Part shown: positions 45,301 to 58,222 of the stretch, piece after piece
Layout: each line of letters begins with the position of its first letter
Numbering within the stretch: position 1 is the stretch's first letter
DNA from: Nemertoderma westbladi
Taxonomy: Eukaryota; Xenacoelomorpha; Nemertodermatida; Nemertodermatidae
Assembly: GCA_032718475.1 (NCBI GenBank)
Contig: JAUCBJ010000688.1
Location: forward strand, 1 to 64,000
Direction: 5' to 3'
DNA: 64,000 bases
Translations under genes and position numbers: made by a program
The notes under the pieces: generated by a model
The model's input: only the letters and a program-made list of their open reading frames with translations
Databases searched by the model: none
Told to the model about the DNA's origin: nothing

Positions 45301-48300
45301 GATGTCGTTGCCCGCGCACGGCACACCTTTGGTGCCCTCCGGTTTGGGACTGGAGCAGGTGCGGCGTCTACGCTGCACCCCCCGACCACACTTCGAGTCG
45401 CACGTGGTCCATACAGACCACTCGGACCAACCGCCTTTAACTGAAACACAATCGATGATAAACTTACAGAAACTAGAAAAGCACAAAACCAAAGTCTGAG
45501 GATATAACAATAGTGTAAAATGTGTTTAAATGTTATTTCATTTATTTTTTTGTTTAAAATTGACATGACGTATTCATTTATAGTTTATATAGTTAACCCT
45601 ATACGCATACGGTAACCCTATACGGTATAAGGCATTATTATCTCTTATAACTTATAGTTATAAGTTATTTATTATATTAAAATAAACAATACCACTCGAC
45701 TCACCATAAACATTTAGTTCAGCGACAGTACTCCGTCTTTCCGCTACTATATTCTCCGCCACGCACGTGTAATTACCCGTATCGGAGATTTCCACATGGG
45801 TAAACATTAGCTTACCATCGCTAGTCATATACATCTGTAAAAAATAAACAAACAAATATATACGTAGAAAAAATATCATAGAGAAGGCCAATTCCAATAT
45901 TTACTTTATAGCCTCACGATTTGCAGGTAGACTATGCCGCACTTTGTGTCGCCTTATGAACTGACAGCACTGAATACCAACCAAATACCCACAGACCTGT
46001 GGGTGTGTAGTGTAGCACTCTCAACGTGCTGTCACCGCGAAGTGTGTCTGTGAGCCGAGCGTAAAATAGTGAAACAAATAAAAACAAATTTGAATAAACA
46101 AAATATGAAGAATTGATTAAATTCCCGAAGTTGCAAGACTTTGTGCCCAACTTACTAACCATATTATTGCCTTCAACGACCAGTCTTCTGTTGTCTTTGA
46201 CCCAGTAAACAGTCGGTTTTGGCACACCCTCTGGCGGCTTACACATCAACTCTGTACTGAAACCTTTCTCTATATCTCGGTTCAACGGTTCCCTATTAAA
46301 GTCCTTCTTCATGACGGCTATGTGAACATATCCCGTATCGCCGAAAACCTTACCATGTGAACTCCAAGCGGTGCACCTACAATTGTATGCTTCACCTGGA
46401 CGGATGCGTTTGAATTCTTCTAAGTGTTGCTTAGTGATATCTGTAAACAACAATAACATAAATATATAAATAATGTCCTTCCTTTCTCGTTCTGGAACAT
46501 AAATTCTTTGTAACATTTAGTGTCTAGACTCGAACCAATCGCTCAATCTATTTTCGAGGTCTAACAATAAAATTAATAAGTAATCTTTGCCATATTAAGT
46601 CTCGGATTAATTAATGTATTTAGTAACCTGGTAATTAAATTATAATATATTTATTTAGCACATTTAGTTAAATATATAATTGTATTTTTAGTAGCGGTAT
46701 CTATGGCTACTCACTGATAGACGTAATTAGAGATACCAATCCAGTTCTGGGGTCTCTATTACTCGTCTGTTCCTGGTCACTCGTGCCAATATCGGTACTA
46801 CACACGAACAGTAGTTTCACACTTTTGGCGGCTTCGCATGTCAGTTGAACTGGCTGGCCTCGGATTATATAAGAGTTAACTTTCGGTTGCTCCAGAAACA
46901 TTGGAAATACTGTAAGAGACAATTAATTAATAGTTTAGTGTTATTTTTTATTTATTATAAAAATAAGTGACGGTGGGGTGTCGGCACAGTGTAGTTGTGC
47001 TGTCGGCACAGAGTCGGCCTAATGTTTACACCCAAATTTAGATAAGTTCTGATTTTGACGTGACTGCGTAATCTGAACGGTGTCAGACAATCATATTTCT
47101 GGACATATTAATATGTCTGTCTGCATGCAGACAGACAGACACTCTACTATATTGATAAAGTGTAACCAATAAAGCCGCAAAGTAAATAAAAATGAATTGG
47201 CATAATATCTTTGTGTATACTATATAAACAATGACAGAGACTTATTTTATTAATCTTTGGACTAGAGAGAATCGCGAGTTAGCATGAAGTGAAGAGGTTT
47301 TGCAAGGGAATTATGGGAAGTATTCCATCAACGTAGAGACACGATCAACCGGAAACTACAACACCATCCATCAAACGCGGGAGTTGGCGCCACCGAGCCC
47401 GGACTAACCCGGCATGGCTCGTAATTCTCTTAAACAACTTTGTTGGATTTTTATTAGAGATCTGCTTTCAGACAAATTGTCTCTATAAAACCGAGGAGGA
47501 AGATACTCATTACTTTACAGCGCCAGCCAGGCTGGAAGCAACAGAAAGTCCCAAGAGTTTTAGGCATTGGCATATGATAGAGTCAAACAAAAGGAATGAG
47601 TACAGCAGTATGTGTAGAATTATAAAAGTATAAGGAAGTTTAATAAGCAAACAACGTGCATGCTAAGTGATGATGTCATGGTTGTAGTTTGTGCGACGGT
47701 TATCTTACAACAGACTTACATAATTACTTAACTTACATTAGAGTTTAAGAAGCTCTTCATAAGCTATGGTCATACGATTTCATCATACCATGAACAAGCA
47801 TTCGTTCATATACAACATACTTAAACCGCGTCCATAAGATTTTAAATAACGGATTCCACACACGCATAACGCCAGAGAGAAATAACAACGATTCCCACAC
47901 ACACCAAAAAGGCACTGAAAATTACTAAAATTAATATTTAAATAATTAATCACGAAAAGTCAATTAAGTAATCCAAAGGGACAGTTAAGTTGTAAACGTG
48001 TTGTGTAAGAAAAAATGGCCCATCGTAATTTCTTACATAATTGATGTCCAAGTGGAGATAGCCATAAAATTGAATTATAAATTAATGTCAGATGTGGCAG
48101 TTATTAGTTTGAATTTAATTTCATCAACGGAGTTTAAATTTGTAATTAACTTAAAAATTTAATTTATGACCGAGTGACCGAGAACGTAAATAAATGACTA
48201 TCATCAAGCGAGGAATACTTAATTACAGCATCTATAATAGCTTGGATAACATTCTATTTATGGTTGTACGGCTTCTTAAAATCCCATCCTATGATTGATT

Positions 48301-49711
48301 TACGGTGTGACACTTTTCCAAAGATATGTGAAATAAAAATTGAGACTCGCAACTGATACCCTCACAAAAATATGGATGGTAAAATAACTACACCATGTAG
48401 GCCTATGCAGCATACAGGGATCTGAGCATTTCTCTGCCCTATATTTATTTAAGCAATGAGGAATGTTAATTTACGGGGTTAAATTAATTATTAGGCGAAG
48501 AAACGTTTACATTTACGCAGATTAGATTCGGCGCTGTTGTTATACTACAAAATTTACGCGTCCAACGTGATGGTAAGGTATAAAAATAAAGTAAGAATGA
48601 CATAAAGTTATAATATGCCATGTTAAAATGTTGTGAAAAAGTTAACAATGCGAAATAAAGATATTATATTATATTACTGTTGATATATATATTACGGTTG
48701 CAAAGACCGTATTCGGTCTTGTGGGATTGTTCTTCTATATTAAGATCCTATATCCTCCCACGCTACACCAATTCATTTAGAAAGGTCATAAAAAAATAGT
48801 ACAGGCCATTTGTACAACTATATGTTCAGGCTAGCTCTAAGGGTTGACTGACGACAGTACATTAGCCAATTAACCCCCCACAAACCATCCATTAAAGGCC
48901 AATGAGGGCCCACAATCCTAGGTAGGTTCATTAAGGGACCGCCTACGGCCATTCCAATTTTATTACACTAACATAGTTAGGCCAACCATCCACGACATCG
49001 GACCTACGACAATGGGACAAGGAGCAATGTATAACTAGGAACTACCCCGGGCCATCCATCAACTGAATGTATAATGGGTTGGGGTTAGGCAGAAATAATA
49101 CAGTGCGATATTAGATGAGGACAGGCCCTACTAGTAGGGATAAGTCTGCAAAACTTACAACTAAATTAATTATAATAAGTACAAATAATATATCGTAAGC
49201 ATCAATACCAAGGGTCGCGGTCGATATTTAATCAGAGACATATTCGTACGGTAACTTATCCTTAGCATGTGAGTCACCGTGTATGGCAACAGTCAGGTCA
49301 GTTTAATAACATTTGTAACGCAGCGGGGTATTCACTTATAATCATATAAAGCCGTATTTATTTAATATAACGATGATCAACATTTATCGCCCGACCAGCT
49401 TAACGTTCGCCGAATATTCGTCTTCCGGCAATTTGCACTCATTTTGTCATTAAAACTATCGACGTAAAAAGTAAGATTACCCGTAAAAAGAAGAGCTAAG
49501 GCTTATGATAAGATAAGGATGGAACACATGTGTTTGTTATCACTGCGGACCTTTGTTATATATTGTAACGTACACACACACACAGAGTGAGATACGAAAA
49601 TAGACATGTAAAAAACAATCTTATAATTATTACGCTTCTTTGTTAACACACCTTGGGGCCGCCCTTGATCACTCTGCATCTCCAATAATTCATCATTGTT
49701 CAAAGCAACGC
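35187..49711 (-). CDS. UNC5: UNC5 netrin receptor (13 exons; signal-peptide exon not seen)
   Basis: I assembled thirteen minus-strand exons from protein similarity and GT-AG sites: 49652-49711, 46715-46909, 46160-46440, 45705-45834, 45045-45440, 43801-43950, 43271-43405, 42549-42917, 37843-38333, 37209-37589, 36164-36334, 35533-35729 and 35187-35367. Phases agree at every junction and the total is 3,137 nt, i.e. 1,044 codons plus stop after the split first codon. Domain order: Ig, Ig, TSP1, TSP1, TM, juxtamembrane, ZU5, UPA, death domain, exactly UNC5. UNC5 is a plasma-membrane receptor for netrin that mediates axon repulsion and, without ligand, can signal cell death. Vertebrate UNC5s are ~900-950 residues; this one is longer, mainly in the Pro-rich juxtamembrane exon. 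The start codon and signal peptide must lie right of 49711, possibly beyond the window. Confidence 0.93.
35368..36163. other. UNC5 introns around the death-domain exons
   Basis: Apart from the exon 35533-35729 there is no coding sequence. An AT-rich tract (TATAATA repeats) lies at 35378-35412. Nothing else is seen. Confidence 0.7.
36657..37160 (-). repeat. 34-bp minisatellite, ~15 copies, in an UNC5 intron
   Basis: The plus-strand unit is TGTACCAAGTTGTGTACTGT then CTTGTACCTACTAT, with GTACCGTTTTG variants and a 28-bp short copy at ~37087. In the transcript sense each unit contains TAG|GTACAAG, a donor-like word. The array starts only about 50 nt downstream of the real donor of the UPA exon (37209). 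Confidence 0.95.
37209..38333 (-). CDS. UNC5: UNC5 ZU5 and UPA exons
   Basis: Exon 37843-38333 (acceptor CTCCCCCGCAG) has a Pro/Glu-rich lead, then the ZU5 core GGRLCIPDSGVSLLIPEGAI, VVLCGPHGLHFAKPVILSLG and NHWKISV. Exon 37209-37589 begins the UPA domain with VYCQLDDKSCFLM, DYNVRVYCIDDT, LGGRLLDHPRTL and ends IYPGWRSKLATHYQ. The ZU5-UPA pair packs against the death domain in the autoinhibited UNC5 conformation (known for the family). The donor after CATTACCAG is GTAGGC, which departs from consensus. Confidence 0.95.
37590..37842. other. Short AT-rich UNC5 intron
   Basis: Consists largely of TAATTAAT-type sequence. Nothing else is seen. Confidence 0.7.
38697..42436 (+). repeat. 42-bp minisatellite, ~89 copies, in an UNC5 intron
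   Basis: The unit is CGTTATTGTCGTTATTCCAG then GTTAATTAGCCGTATAAACGTG. The main variants are CCATG/CCACG/CCAGG, GCCTTATAAACG, AAACATG, and a 39-bp form lacking ATT (e.g. near 39010, 39130, 39300, 41900). All lengths are multiples of three, so one plus-strand frame stays open for 1,259 codons by construction; it is opposite to the host gene's strand. It fills the intron between the juxtamembrane and ZU5 exons. Confidence 0.97.
42549..43950 (-). CDS. UNC5: UNC5 transmembrane and juxtamembrane exons (3)
   Basis: Exon 43801-43950 codes the membrane helix (DVALYIGLVVAVLVLVAVIA, then LIVFLV) followed by QRKGHRSRR as the stop-transfer signal. Exon 43271-43405 codes YNIGPNTGYTAPPNVYNGNG and TNHILMPLND. 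Exon 42549-42917 is Pro/Gly/Ser-rich, with DPPPPPPQLPLFRPPPPH, and is poorly conserved. Its donor is the weak GTCCGT, chosen because it is the only one that keeps phase 1 into the ZU5 exon. The Pro runs could bind SH3 or EVH1 domains (inference). Confidence 0.85.
42918..45044. other. UNC5 introns around the TM exons
   Basis: Outside the exons at 43271-43405 and 43801-43950 the sequence is AT-rich and non-coding, including a ~1.1-kb intron at 43951-45044. No repeat or other gene is recognised. Confidence 0.6.
45045..45440 (-). CDS. UNC5: UNC5 exon with both thrombospondin type-1 repeats
   Basis: A single 396-nt exon codes repeat 1 (GGWSEWSVWTTCDSKCGRGV) and repeat 2 (GGWGVWGPWAACSPEC). Both carry WxxWxxW tryptophans typical of C-mannosylation and the expected cysteine spacing. 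A Gly-rich linker (APGGGGGTGG) then leads to the membrane. The acceptor is TGTGTTTCAG at 45441 and the donor GTTAGT at 45044, both phase 1. Confidence 0.95.
45705..49711 (-). CDS. UNC5: UNC5 exons 49652-49711 to 45705: N-terminus and two Ig domains
   Basis: Exon 49652-49711 (60 nt) codes VALNNDELLEMQSDQGRPQ, the short mature N-terminus; it is supported by a TTTTTGCAG acceptor, an AAG|GTGTGT donor and matching phase 1. Exon 46715-46909 opens FPMFLEQPKVNSYIIRGQPV and has the first Ig cysteine (QLTCEA). Exon 46160-46440 has the partner (YNCRCTAWSS), GYVHIAVMKKDF and the start of Ig2 (ELMCKPPEGVPKP, VYWVKDN). Exon 45705-45834 completes Ig2 (ISDTGNYTCVAENIVAERR). The first exon is the least certain, because it is short and weakly conserved. 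Confidence 0.85.
46910..49651. other. 2.7-kb UNC5 intron
   Basis: No exon is recognised. There is a 24-bp perfect palindrome at 47114-47137 and a short CA run near 49572. The remainder is ordinary AT-rich sequence. Confidence 0.6.
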
Positions 49712-52700
49712 CTGCAAAAAGTAATTCATATACATATATTACAAATAAATAAACATTAAGTAAATAATAATGTTATTTTAAAAGTGAAACTATATATAAC
49801 TTCTGGAACGAATATTAAAATACATAATATATTTTGGATTAAATTCCGTTGACAAATCTACAAATCAACAATAATTGAAGAACTAATCAAACAATATAAT
49901 ATTTTCAGATAATTCACACTCTCCCTACTTGGTAATATAAAACGACTAGAAAACAGGAAAAAATAATTACAAAAATCACAGTATAATATATGGGATGTGC
50001 TGCGGACTCAAGGAGTCAGCAATTTGGGGATGACAGAGTCGACAAGCAATTACAAGATGGCAGGTCTGAAGGGGTTGGAGCTAACCGAAAACCGAGAATC
50101 GTTTGATACAAGAAGCCCCACGTGGGATAGTCGGGAATTTAGTGGAGGCTTGGTTAGAGGGAGAGAAGCCATAAGCAAATACGGAAGGAAAGAAGCCCTT
50201 CTTGGTAAGGACGGATTTTTCCAATCCAATGCAGTAGCTGATAGGGGAAAAAACTAAGGGGCATTTCAACCGTTGAAAATTACTACGTATGGTTACAACA
50301 CTGCCACAAAAGCTAAATAATTAAAAAAGGCTGCCATAGCTACTAATGACGCAATCACTGACTCTAAGATTTACCGGCTAGGGTTTTATTCTTTCAGCGT
50401 ATATAATAAATATAATATTTAACATTATAATATAGAAAATGCCATCAACTTAAACCATACTATTCCAATTATCATCCATCGATTCAGCGCTTGTGGCCAT
50501 AAATGGAAGGGCGGGGGGGGGAGTTGGGTCTCATTAACCTGGCATGTAGATTAGCGACTGGAGGCCATACGGGTGGAGGTAGGGGGAACAGGGGGGTAAT
50601 AATGGTAGGTGGGAGGGAGGGAGGTCAAGGTTATAATATGTCAGTAGAATGCCATGCCTCTGTAGCTACATACATCATACATATATAATATAAAAAGTTG
50701 GAATGAGAAGCTAATTAGGTGGAACAGGAAATCATTTGTGGATTGAGTTGGGGTTGGTAGATAGATAGATGTATAGTTCTAGTTACAGTATGCTATTAGT
50801 GGGTATAGAGATAGACCGGGTACTAATGCAACTCGAACACGAACAAAGTATACATTATTTAATGTGTTCGCAATGTAATTAATAACCCCTAAATGTATGT
50901 ACAAAGTATATCCCTGAATCCTTTAAACCTCTCAACAACTACGTTATTTACCTTATTATTTCTCGCAGCCATAATAAAATCGGGTCCAATAAGCTGTAGA
51001 AATGTAGGTATAACAAAACCCTAAATAGAGATAGCGGTGGAATGGTGACAATGGCAGTGAGACATAACATCAGAGATAGCGTACTCCGAGAACAATGCAG
51101 GCAACCAGAAGCCAAAGACATCCAAGAAACCAATATCCTTATCCTTGAAAGGGTCCCACAGGGCCCCTACCTCAAAACTCATTACTGAGCTAAAGCAAAC
51201 TTATCAGTACTCGAGATAGCCCTTAACAATAACCCAGTAGCATGGCCCCACTGGGAGGGGTGTGACTCACACTCACTCCTTTGGTATACATAGGAAGGAG
51301 GGATGGATAGCCATGGTGGATTACGTAGTTACCCACTTCAGAATGTACCTGATCACACAATGAAAGAGATGCAAAATGACTTATATATTTGACATGCAAA
51401 TCTATGTGTAAAAATTGCAATGCAACTAAAATGTCACTTACGGAGAAAGTGGTACACCTACATACAGTTATTTTAGTTTTGAGGTCGTATAAAATATCGA
51501 CAAATGTTTCCAAAGCAGCGAAACGTGAAACATCATAAATGTTTACTATAAAACGGGTTTTATGACGACGAAAGGAAATTCTATTTGAAATCAACTTGAC
51601 CTCAATATATCATGCAAAACTATCTTGCCTGTATCGGCAGTTGTTATGTGGCTAGTTAACGGCCCTTTTCTTATTATCCATAGTGATAAACAAACTTAGC
51701 AATGTACGCGACACCGACAATATAACAATGCACTCTTGAATAATAATAATGGTAATAAATTTTTTGTGTTGTAAGGCCGCGTATAGTAAAGAGAGATTGA
51801 TGACCATAAAATCCACAACTAGTGTACGAACTTAGCTGTCTGTCTGTCGGTTTGTCTGCCAATCTGTCACACCTTTCATCCAATGTGCTTGCTGTCAGGA
51901 ATGCAGAAACAATATTGTGTTCCGTGTTCGTAATATTTATTATCCCTTGTTTGATTCTGAAATTCGATTATGTTTGTATAGACAAATATACTGTGTGAAC
52001 TAATAATAGATCGATTATTGAATTGGTAACATCTGCTTCAATAGAAATCGGTATTTATAATCTATTTACAATAATGCAGATTATTTCATTATATTTCATC
52101 CCATTATAAAGCAAGCACAGCAGGCGTGGTGTAACATTCCAGACAAACAACAAATAATAAAATCGTTAATTATAAAATTATATCTGATGTAAGAAGTTCA
52201 AAGGAAGAAGTTAATCTTGTATAAATGATAAGGTGTACTGTGGGTATGATGCCGGGTGAGCCACACACAGTGGCATAGTTGCAAAGCTGTGGTTTACGGT
52301 TACAGTTTTGTCTATAACAAACAAATTCACATGATGCTAGTGGCTTCTCCTACCATAGTACTAAAAGGGGGGAGTATATAGCTCTTCACGTTTGCTGTAA
52401 AACATAACTGGCTACTCGTAAGTAACAAATAGATTAAGCTATTTTCTCATAGAGCTGTTCTTTGTTGTTCCCATGCTAAGTAATATGTATTTACAACCTT
52501 TCAACTACATGCAAAAAAAGGCTAACATTAATTGGAAAAGCTACAAAGTGGCACACAAACTGGAGGGCGGCTGGGACCACGCTCTGATCACCAGGGGGGC
52601 TCCAACAAAAACCTGTACCAACGGCTAGGATTCTATGTCCCCATCAAGCAACGTTGCATATTGTGTGCCAACGCTCCACTGCGTCTATAGAGTCGGGAAA

Positions 52701-55700
52701 GGCCGTGTCAGACAATGAGTTGAGGTAGTAGACACGTGTGCGCTGATTACAGAACCATACCGAAGTGACCCAAAATGCAGAGAACACACTCCAGGACATA
52801 TAATCACTGGAGGTTGATTACCTAAGTGATAGCTGTTTACGATAGAAAGAAACGAGCAGTGCAGTTGAGTCAATAGAATATAATTATGCAGTAATCTATA
52901 ATATATATTGCTACTCTTACTATAATTATACTATTATATATATATATATATATACTCACAAACAGACAGTGTAACAATAAGCAAACATGCTAGACAACGT
53001 GATTTCTCATAAGGAAATAGGTAATATAGACTACTGAATTGAACATATCGGACGCGACATGTATATAATACAAATATAAATATTCAAAAATAGAAAACAA
53101 TATACAATGATTTATACACAGGTATTGAATTTCGATAAGGTCCACTAAGTCTTTCATCCCCTGAGATTGTTAAAATAAGGTCCAGATGAATTACTGGAGC
53201 GGGAGGAAAACTTGGTCGGGTCGCCTCCGGCTTCCGCCGACTGTTTGCTTTTGATTTGCCTGAATTTCGATAAAATGATAAAACCATACATATGAAATCC
53301 CATATATTTCTAGGAATTTTGAGAACTAATTTATAATAAACTCTTTTTCATCTCATCGTATTTTACAGATGATGGGTCATAAGAGGACATAAGATAAAAG
53401 TAAACACTACAAGATATTGCTGATTTCACCGGAAGGTGCGGTAATTAAACGTTCACGCAAGTTACAAATTTCCAATACATGCCTCTCCTCTCCGCTCAAA
53501 TGAATATATATTAGAAATACGATCTGTGCGAAAGAACACATCAAAGGTTGATGGGATCCAAGATAGGGTAATAAGATGCCATGCTGTTGATAGGATGCGG
53601 AAATCTAGTAGGCTATATAGTTTGTAAAATAGCAGTAACAAGTACTAATGACTTCATAAAGTAGAATAAGTAAGAGTCATCGCATGTGGAAGGGAATCTT
53701 TTGATGGGCGGAGACAAAAGGCCACATCCTCTGTGATTCATCATATACTACACTCTTACACTAACGAAGGGCCGTGTGTACAACGCTGATAGTAGCTAGG
53801 CTGCCTTCTTATTAACAATAGACATTCAGCATTTTAATCACAGCGGGACAGTGTACACATTGATTGTGATGGGCCGGGCCCCATATGGGGAGGCATCCTG
53901 TGAGCTCGAACGGAAATATTTTAATGTGCTAAGTAGGCATTCAGTTACATGAGCACAGAACCGAGCACCAAACGGAAGGCGGGGCAGGACGGGTGCCCTG
54001 CCCACGGTTCGGATACCTAAATGCATGAAGGCCAATTTTTATAATGACACCGAATATTTGTGATAGAAGATCGCGCTGTTTCATCATATAAAGGGGGAAT
54101 TAGTTGTTCCGCAATATAACTTGGATATAATAATAACCATTGATCGCTACAATTGTAACAATTCTGCTTAGTTTTCAATATGCTGTGAATGTTTCCAACG
54201 CTCAAATCGATGGGTATATTATATAATTATTACAAAACATTATAAGAGCTTTATGCTACATTATAGCATAAAAAAAATATTTTTTTTGTTTTTTTATTGT
54301 GGAATTCATGTATGCCTTGGAATGTCACACCTTTGCAGTGTTGTTTGTATGAGGCTCTAACCTAACAGTGGATATGAAAGCCTTGTATGTCGTCCGTCTT
54401 GCCTACGCGATCTACAAGATAATATAATGCTACGTAACTTGACTTCTGGTTGGGACCCCCCATCCCTGAATGATGGGGGAAGGTCGACATTACAGCCCAT
54501 ATGCCAGTCCACGCACTTGAAAATATATTGACCATCACTAAGTGCGTCCTTAAGTTTACTCATTCACACATGAGTAGTTTTTCAAGAGATTCACAGTGGT
54601 TTTTAAACTCAATATAACTTTACGCCGCGTATAAATAATAAATTAATCGGAGCATATGTACTGAATATGATAACACATACCTACTCTGGTACAGGGGGTG
54701 TTGTGCATTTGCTACTGTATGAACAATCACTATAGTATAGAGTGGGTGATGCAGGCAACATCTCATAAAAAGTAAATGTGACACTTAGGAGGTGTAATGG
54801 AGTGTGTGGCGGTAGGGCTATTGTGTATTCAATAAACGGAACTATGATTTACTGTAGCACGTAAATAAAATGCTGTTCATATCTAATGGTAATCTATGCC
54901 ATTATGCAATGCCTCTATGGGATTGCGGGAATTCGAAAAATTTACTACACATTTTGCGCTTTGATTGCATAACATTTCTATGCGACAATTGACGACCTAT
55001 ACCGTTTTAAAATCGCAACCATTTATATATACATGGAGTCACGACAAATACCAGAAGAAGCCATGCAAAACGTGACAGCAAGATAACTAATTATCCTTGA
55101 GCAATCTTAGAGAAGATTACTCATGATGCATCTTGAGTAATAATGCAATGGCGTCCTACATGATATATAAGGGACTCGCTTGTTCATTCGTTAAAAAGAA
55201 GCGGCTCAAAATCTCATGTGATGGAATTAATCCATGATCGAAACAGACAAGCGAATAATTAACACAAATCCACAAACATCGGCCATTTTAGAAGTACTCT
55301 CTGGATCGGTAGCACAATTGATTGCACCAGCCAATGTGAATTACGCTATAGGTTTGCATTTCTAGGTTGCCGTAAAATTTCTCAATTTGATTTCCATGCA
55401 TATAGTGTGTTGAAGGACTCAGTAAATTCTTACAAACCTTTGTTTAATAATAACCAAATTCATAAACACTAAAACTGGAGATATCAAGAATGCTGCATTA
55501 TCATATTATATAGTTATACTACTTATATTGCATTATACTTGATGAAACATAAATACAATACAAATTACCAATTCATTGCGCTAATGTTTCAACTTCGATA
55601 TTGAATTACCATTAGAAGCTGAAAACGTGTGTACGCCGCGTTTAATGAAAAATTTCATGAGAGTGCCCAAGGCTGCGCGCGGGAAGTGATCCAGCCAATG

Positions 55701-57295
55701 CAACTAACACCGTTACCAATCGAGTTATAGGAAATAAATGAGATAAGACGTGTTTATCCCTAGCAGCCATCTCCAAAGCATGAAACCGGTAACACAATTT
55801 GTCCTTTTAAGAAGAGATAAAATTTATCTCAAACCAACAGTATAATGACATAAACCATACCCTCAATTTGCTGTTGTTGCTCGGATTCAGTGATTGGTGT
55901 TCTTGAGCTCTCTCTACCTGCCTGCCTGGCTGCATGCCGCATGCCGCATACCGTAAGAGTTTAGCTCACTGTGGTTGTATTTTGAATTTAAACTACAAAG
56001 AGTTTTTATCATTAGCATGGCTCAACCCGAGATAATGCAGATAGGGAGTGGGTTGCTGCTTACTGGAAGTTGAGTCAACGGCTCCAGATAGTCTGACGCG
56101 CAGCTCCGGCTGCACGCCTGGACAATAGGCAAAGCAACGCAACCTCGCCTTAATAACATTGTCCTTCAAGCATAGTCATCGGGAAACAGGGAATAATGAG
56201 GCGTCTTAATGTCTTACTGAATCAACAAAACAACAATTAATTAAATTATACTGCCTTAGTAAAAAAGTTTATGGATTATGGCTAACCCAAAATATTTAAT
56301 CTTCGTTTTATCAACACAGAAATGAATTTTACAGGTGTGCCACTCCATCTATACGATTGCACACTCACTCATCCATCTCCATCATAGCTTGATAGGTTGA
56401 AAAAATGTGTTTAATTTTGGATGCAAGCAGATAGATAGATGCCGATATTCAGAAATAAGAAACCACTTCCTCATTAATATGCCAATGGAATAGCCCTGGA
56501 AACCATAAAAAGAAAGATAATTAAGACGGGTTGATGAGAAGATGGGTATCATGAATCCGAGTCAGCCTTCTCTGAATTCGCTTTAATTTAATATTTAGGA
56601 GCTAGATAGAGCCAGAGGGGATGAGGATGAAATATAATATGGATAAAGGAGTTGTTAGAAATCACTGGGTTACTTGCATCACTGCCAGGACCATGTGAAA
56701 TTAGTAAATCGGGATATATTATAAATGATTAAATGCATGATACAGCTCTTAGCATGATAAATACAAGATTGTCACTGTAAAGATAAACCAGAATTACATT
56801 TATAAAAGGGCTAAGTCTACCCAAAACAATAGACGCATTCGAACTGCAAAATTTATTGGAGTATATATCTTTTAGGTATATTAAGCACTGGAATGCATCT
56901 TCAGTTCGCCGCCATGAGAGGTGATCTTCTGCATTAATGAGGTTATTCATATCTCTATTATAGCTGGGAGATCCTGGGTTCGATCTCGATCAGGTAGAAT
57001 TACAGAACTGGGGCGCCAACCCATCGATATAGGAACTTCGCTATCGGTGCTGAGCGAGTTTGTCAATCTCGGGAGTTAACAATGCGAGTAAACAAAGTAT
57101 TTGCCACGAGAGGATCCTTTCTATGTTCCCTCCTGTGTTCGTGTATCATGTTAACTTTTACTAAGTATTAATTAGTGTTTCCTTAGTTACCATGGTGGTT
57201 GTTCCCAGTTGGGTTGTGGAATTCAAAGCTGCTCCGTAGAGACCCAACTCCAACGTGGTGTTCCCTGAATAGAAGCCCGAATATCATCACATAAC
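49712..57295. other. UNC5 5' intron or intergenic DNA, no gene seen
   Basis: Only short ORFs of under 125 codons occur, none with recognisable motifs or splice-supported continuity. The UNC5 signal-peptide exon could be here, but I could not identify it. Minor features are a G-rich stretch at 50505-50635, a (TA)n run at 52935-52954 and an isolated B-box-like word near 56985. Confidence 0.5.
52935..52954. repeat. (TA)n microsatellite
   Basis: About ten uninterrupted TA dinucleotides. Confidence 0.9.
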
Positions 57296-57406
57296 CAAGC
57301 AATGGTAGACGGACAGTATGTATGTTCCCGGACCGTATGCTCCCGGACTTTATGTTCCCATTTTTCTTTCCTTAGGCATTAAATGGACTTTATGATCCCA
57401 AAACGG

Positions 57407-57617
57407 GGGAGTGAGTACAAAACAAAGACCCAAGACCCTCTGTACAAAACAAAGAGTAAAGTCGCGTTAGGTCCCATTGCCATTTAAAAGAACAGGTTAG
57501 TAAAGGAGCAGGTTACAGAGGCGTGTTGGGGGAACCAAAACAATAAACGAAAGTGAGTTAACACATGGGTTTTGTACAGGTTTGAGTCTTTGGTCTTTGT
57601 TTGTACTCACTCACCCC
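57407..57617. repeat. Foldback repeat nested in the MULE
   Basis: GAGTGAGTACAAAACAAAGA at 57410 onward (followed by CCCAAGAC and GTACAAAACAAAG) is matched by the reverse complement of 57566-57617 (GTCTTTGGTCTTTGTTTGTA then CTCACTCACCCC). The arms are ~50 bp with ~110 bp between. It may be a small nested MITE or part of the element's own inverted structure. Confidence 0.55.
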
Positions 57618-58222
57618 ATCAAAACAAACGTTGTGTTCCCGCGTTACTGGTTTAGGTAAATGAGTATTTAAAAGGTCATTACAACAACTCCATTGAACAC
57701 AAAAGCGTTTCCATTCCACATAGCATAATCAGCTGTATGTAATATTGCCAATTTAATTAAAACTACTGAAGATTTATTATCTAAATTAAATTTAATAAAC
57801 GAGGTCAAACATGAATTAACTAAAACAGTTGAAAATTCTACAACAGTTGTTAAATCTAACCCACTTGTCATCTCTTGCACAAAGAGTTATACCGCGGAAG
57901 TGCAAACTTTTCGTCATGATATCAATGATGTTACGTGGTGTTCGTTCGAAACAGATTCCATTGGAACCCTAATATGTTGCGAATGTGTTTCTAGTGCGAT
58001 AGCGGTGGGACAGTGGCCCTCACCTTCAATCAGATGAGCGTATTGTCTGTCGTCTTTTGAACTCCCGAGGCAATTTAGTACTTTTTTTTGTTTCTTTCAT
58101 TTGTCAGTGTGTATATCGTTGGGTGACGGATAATGGTTGTACTTCACTATAAATTATCTGCTGAATATCGTCTTCTCACAATGAAGTTGCTATAGCACTG
58201 GCGTTCTTACCTCATAGCTCTG

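Noticed and set aside
50948-51133. UNC5 signal-peptide exon candidate (hydrophobic minus-strand ORF)
   Set aside because: The ORF is hydrophobic but lacks a signal-peptide layout and a phase-1 donor that would join exon 49711.
56960-57000. SINE or tRNA remnant with a B-box-like word (GGTTCGATCTC)
   Set aside because: There is no A box at the right distance and no tRNA fold; a single motif is insufficient.
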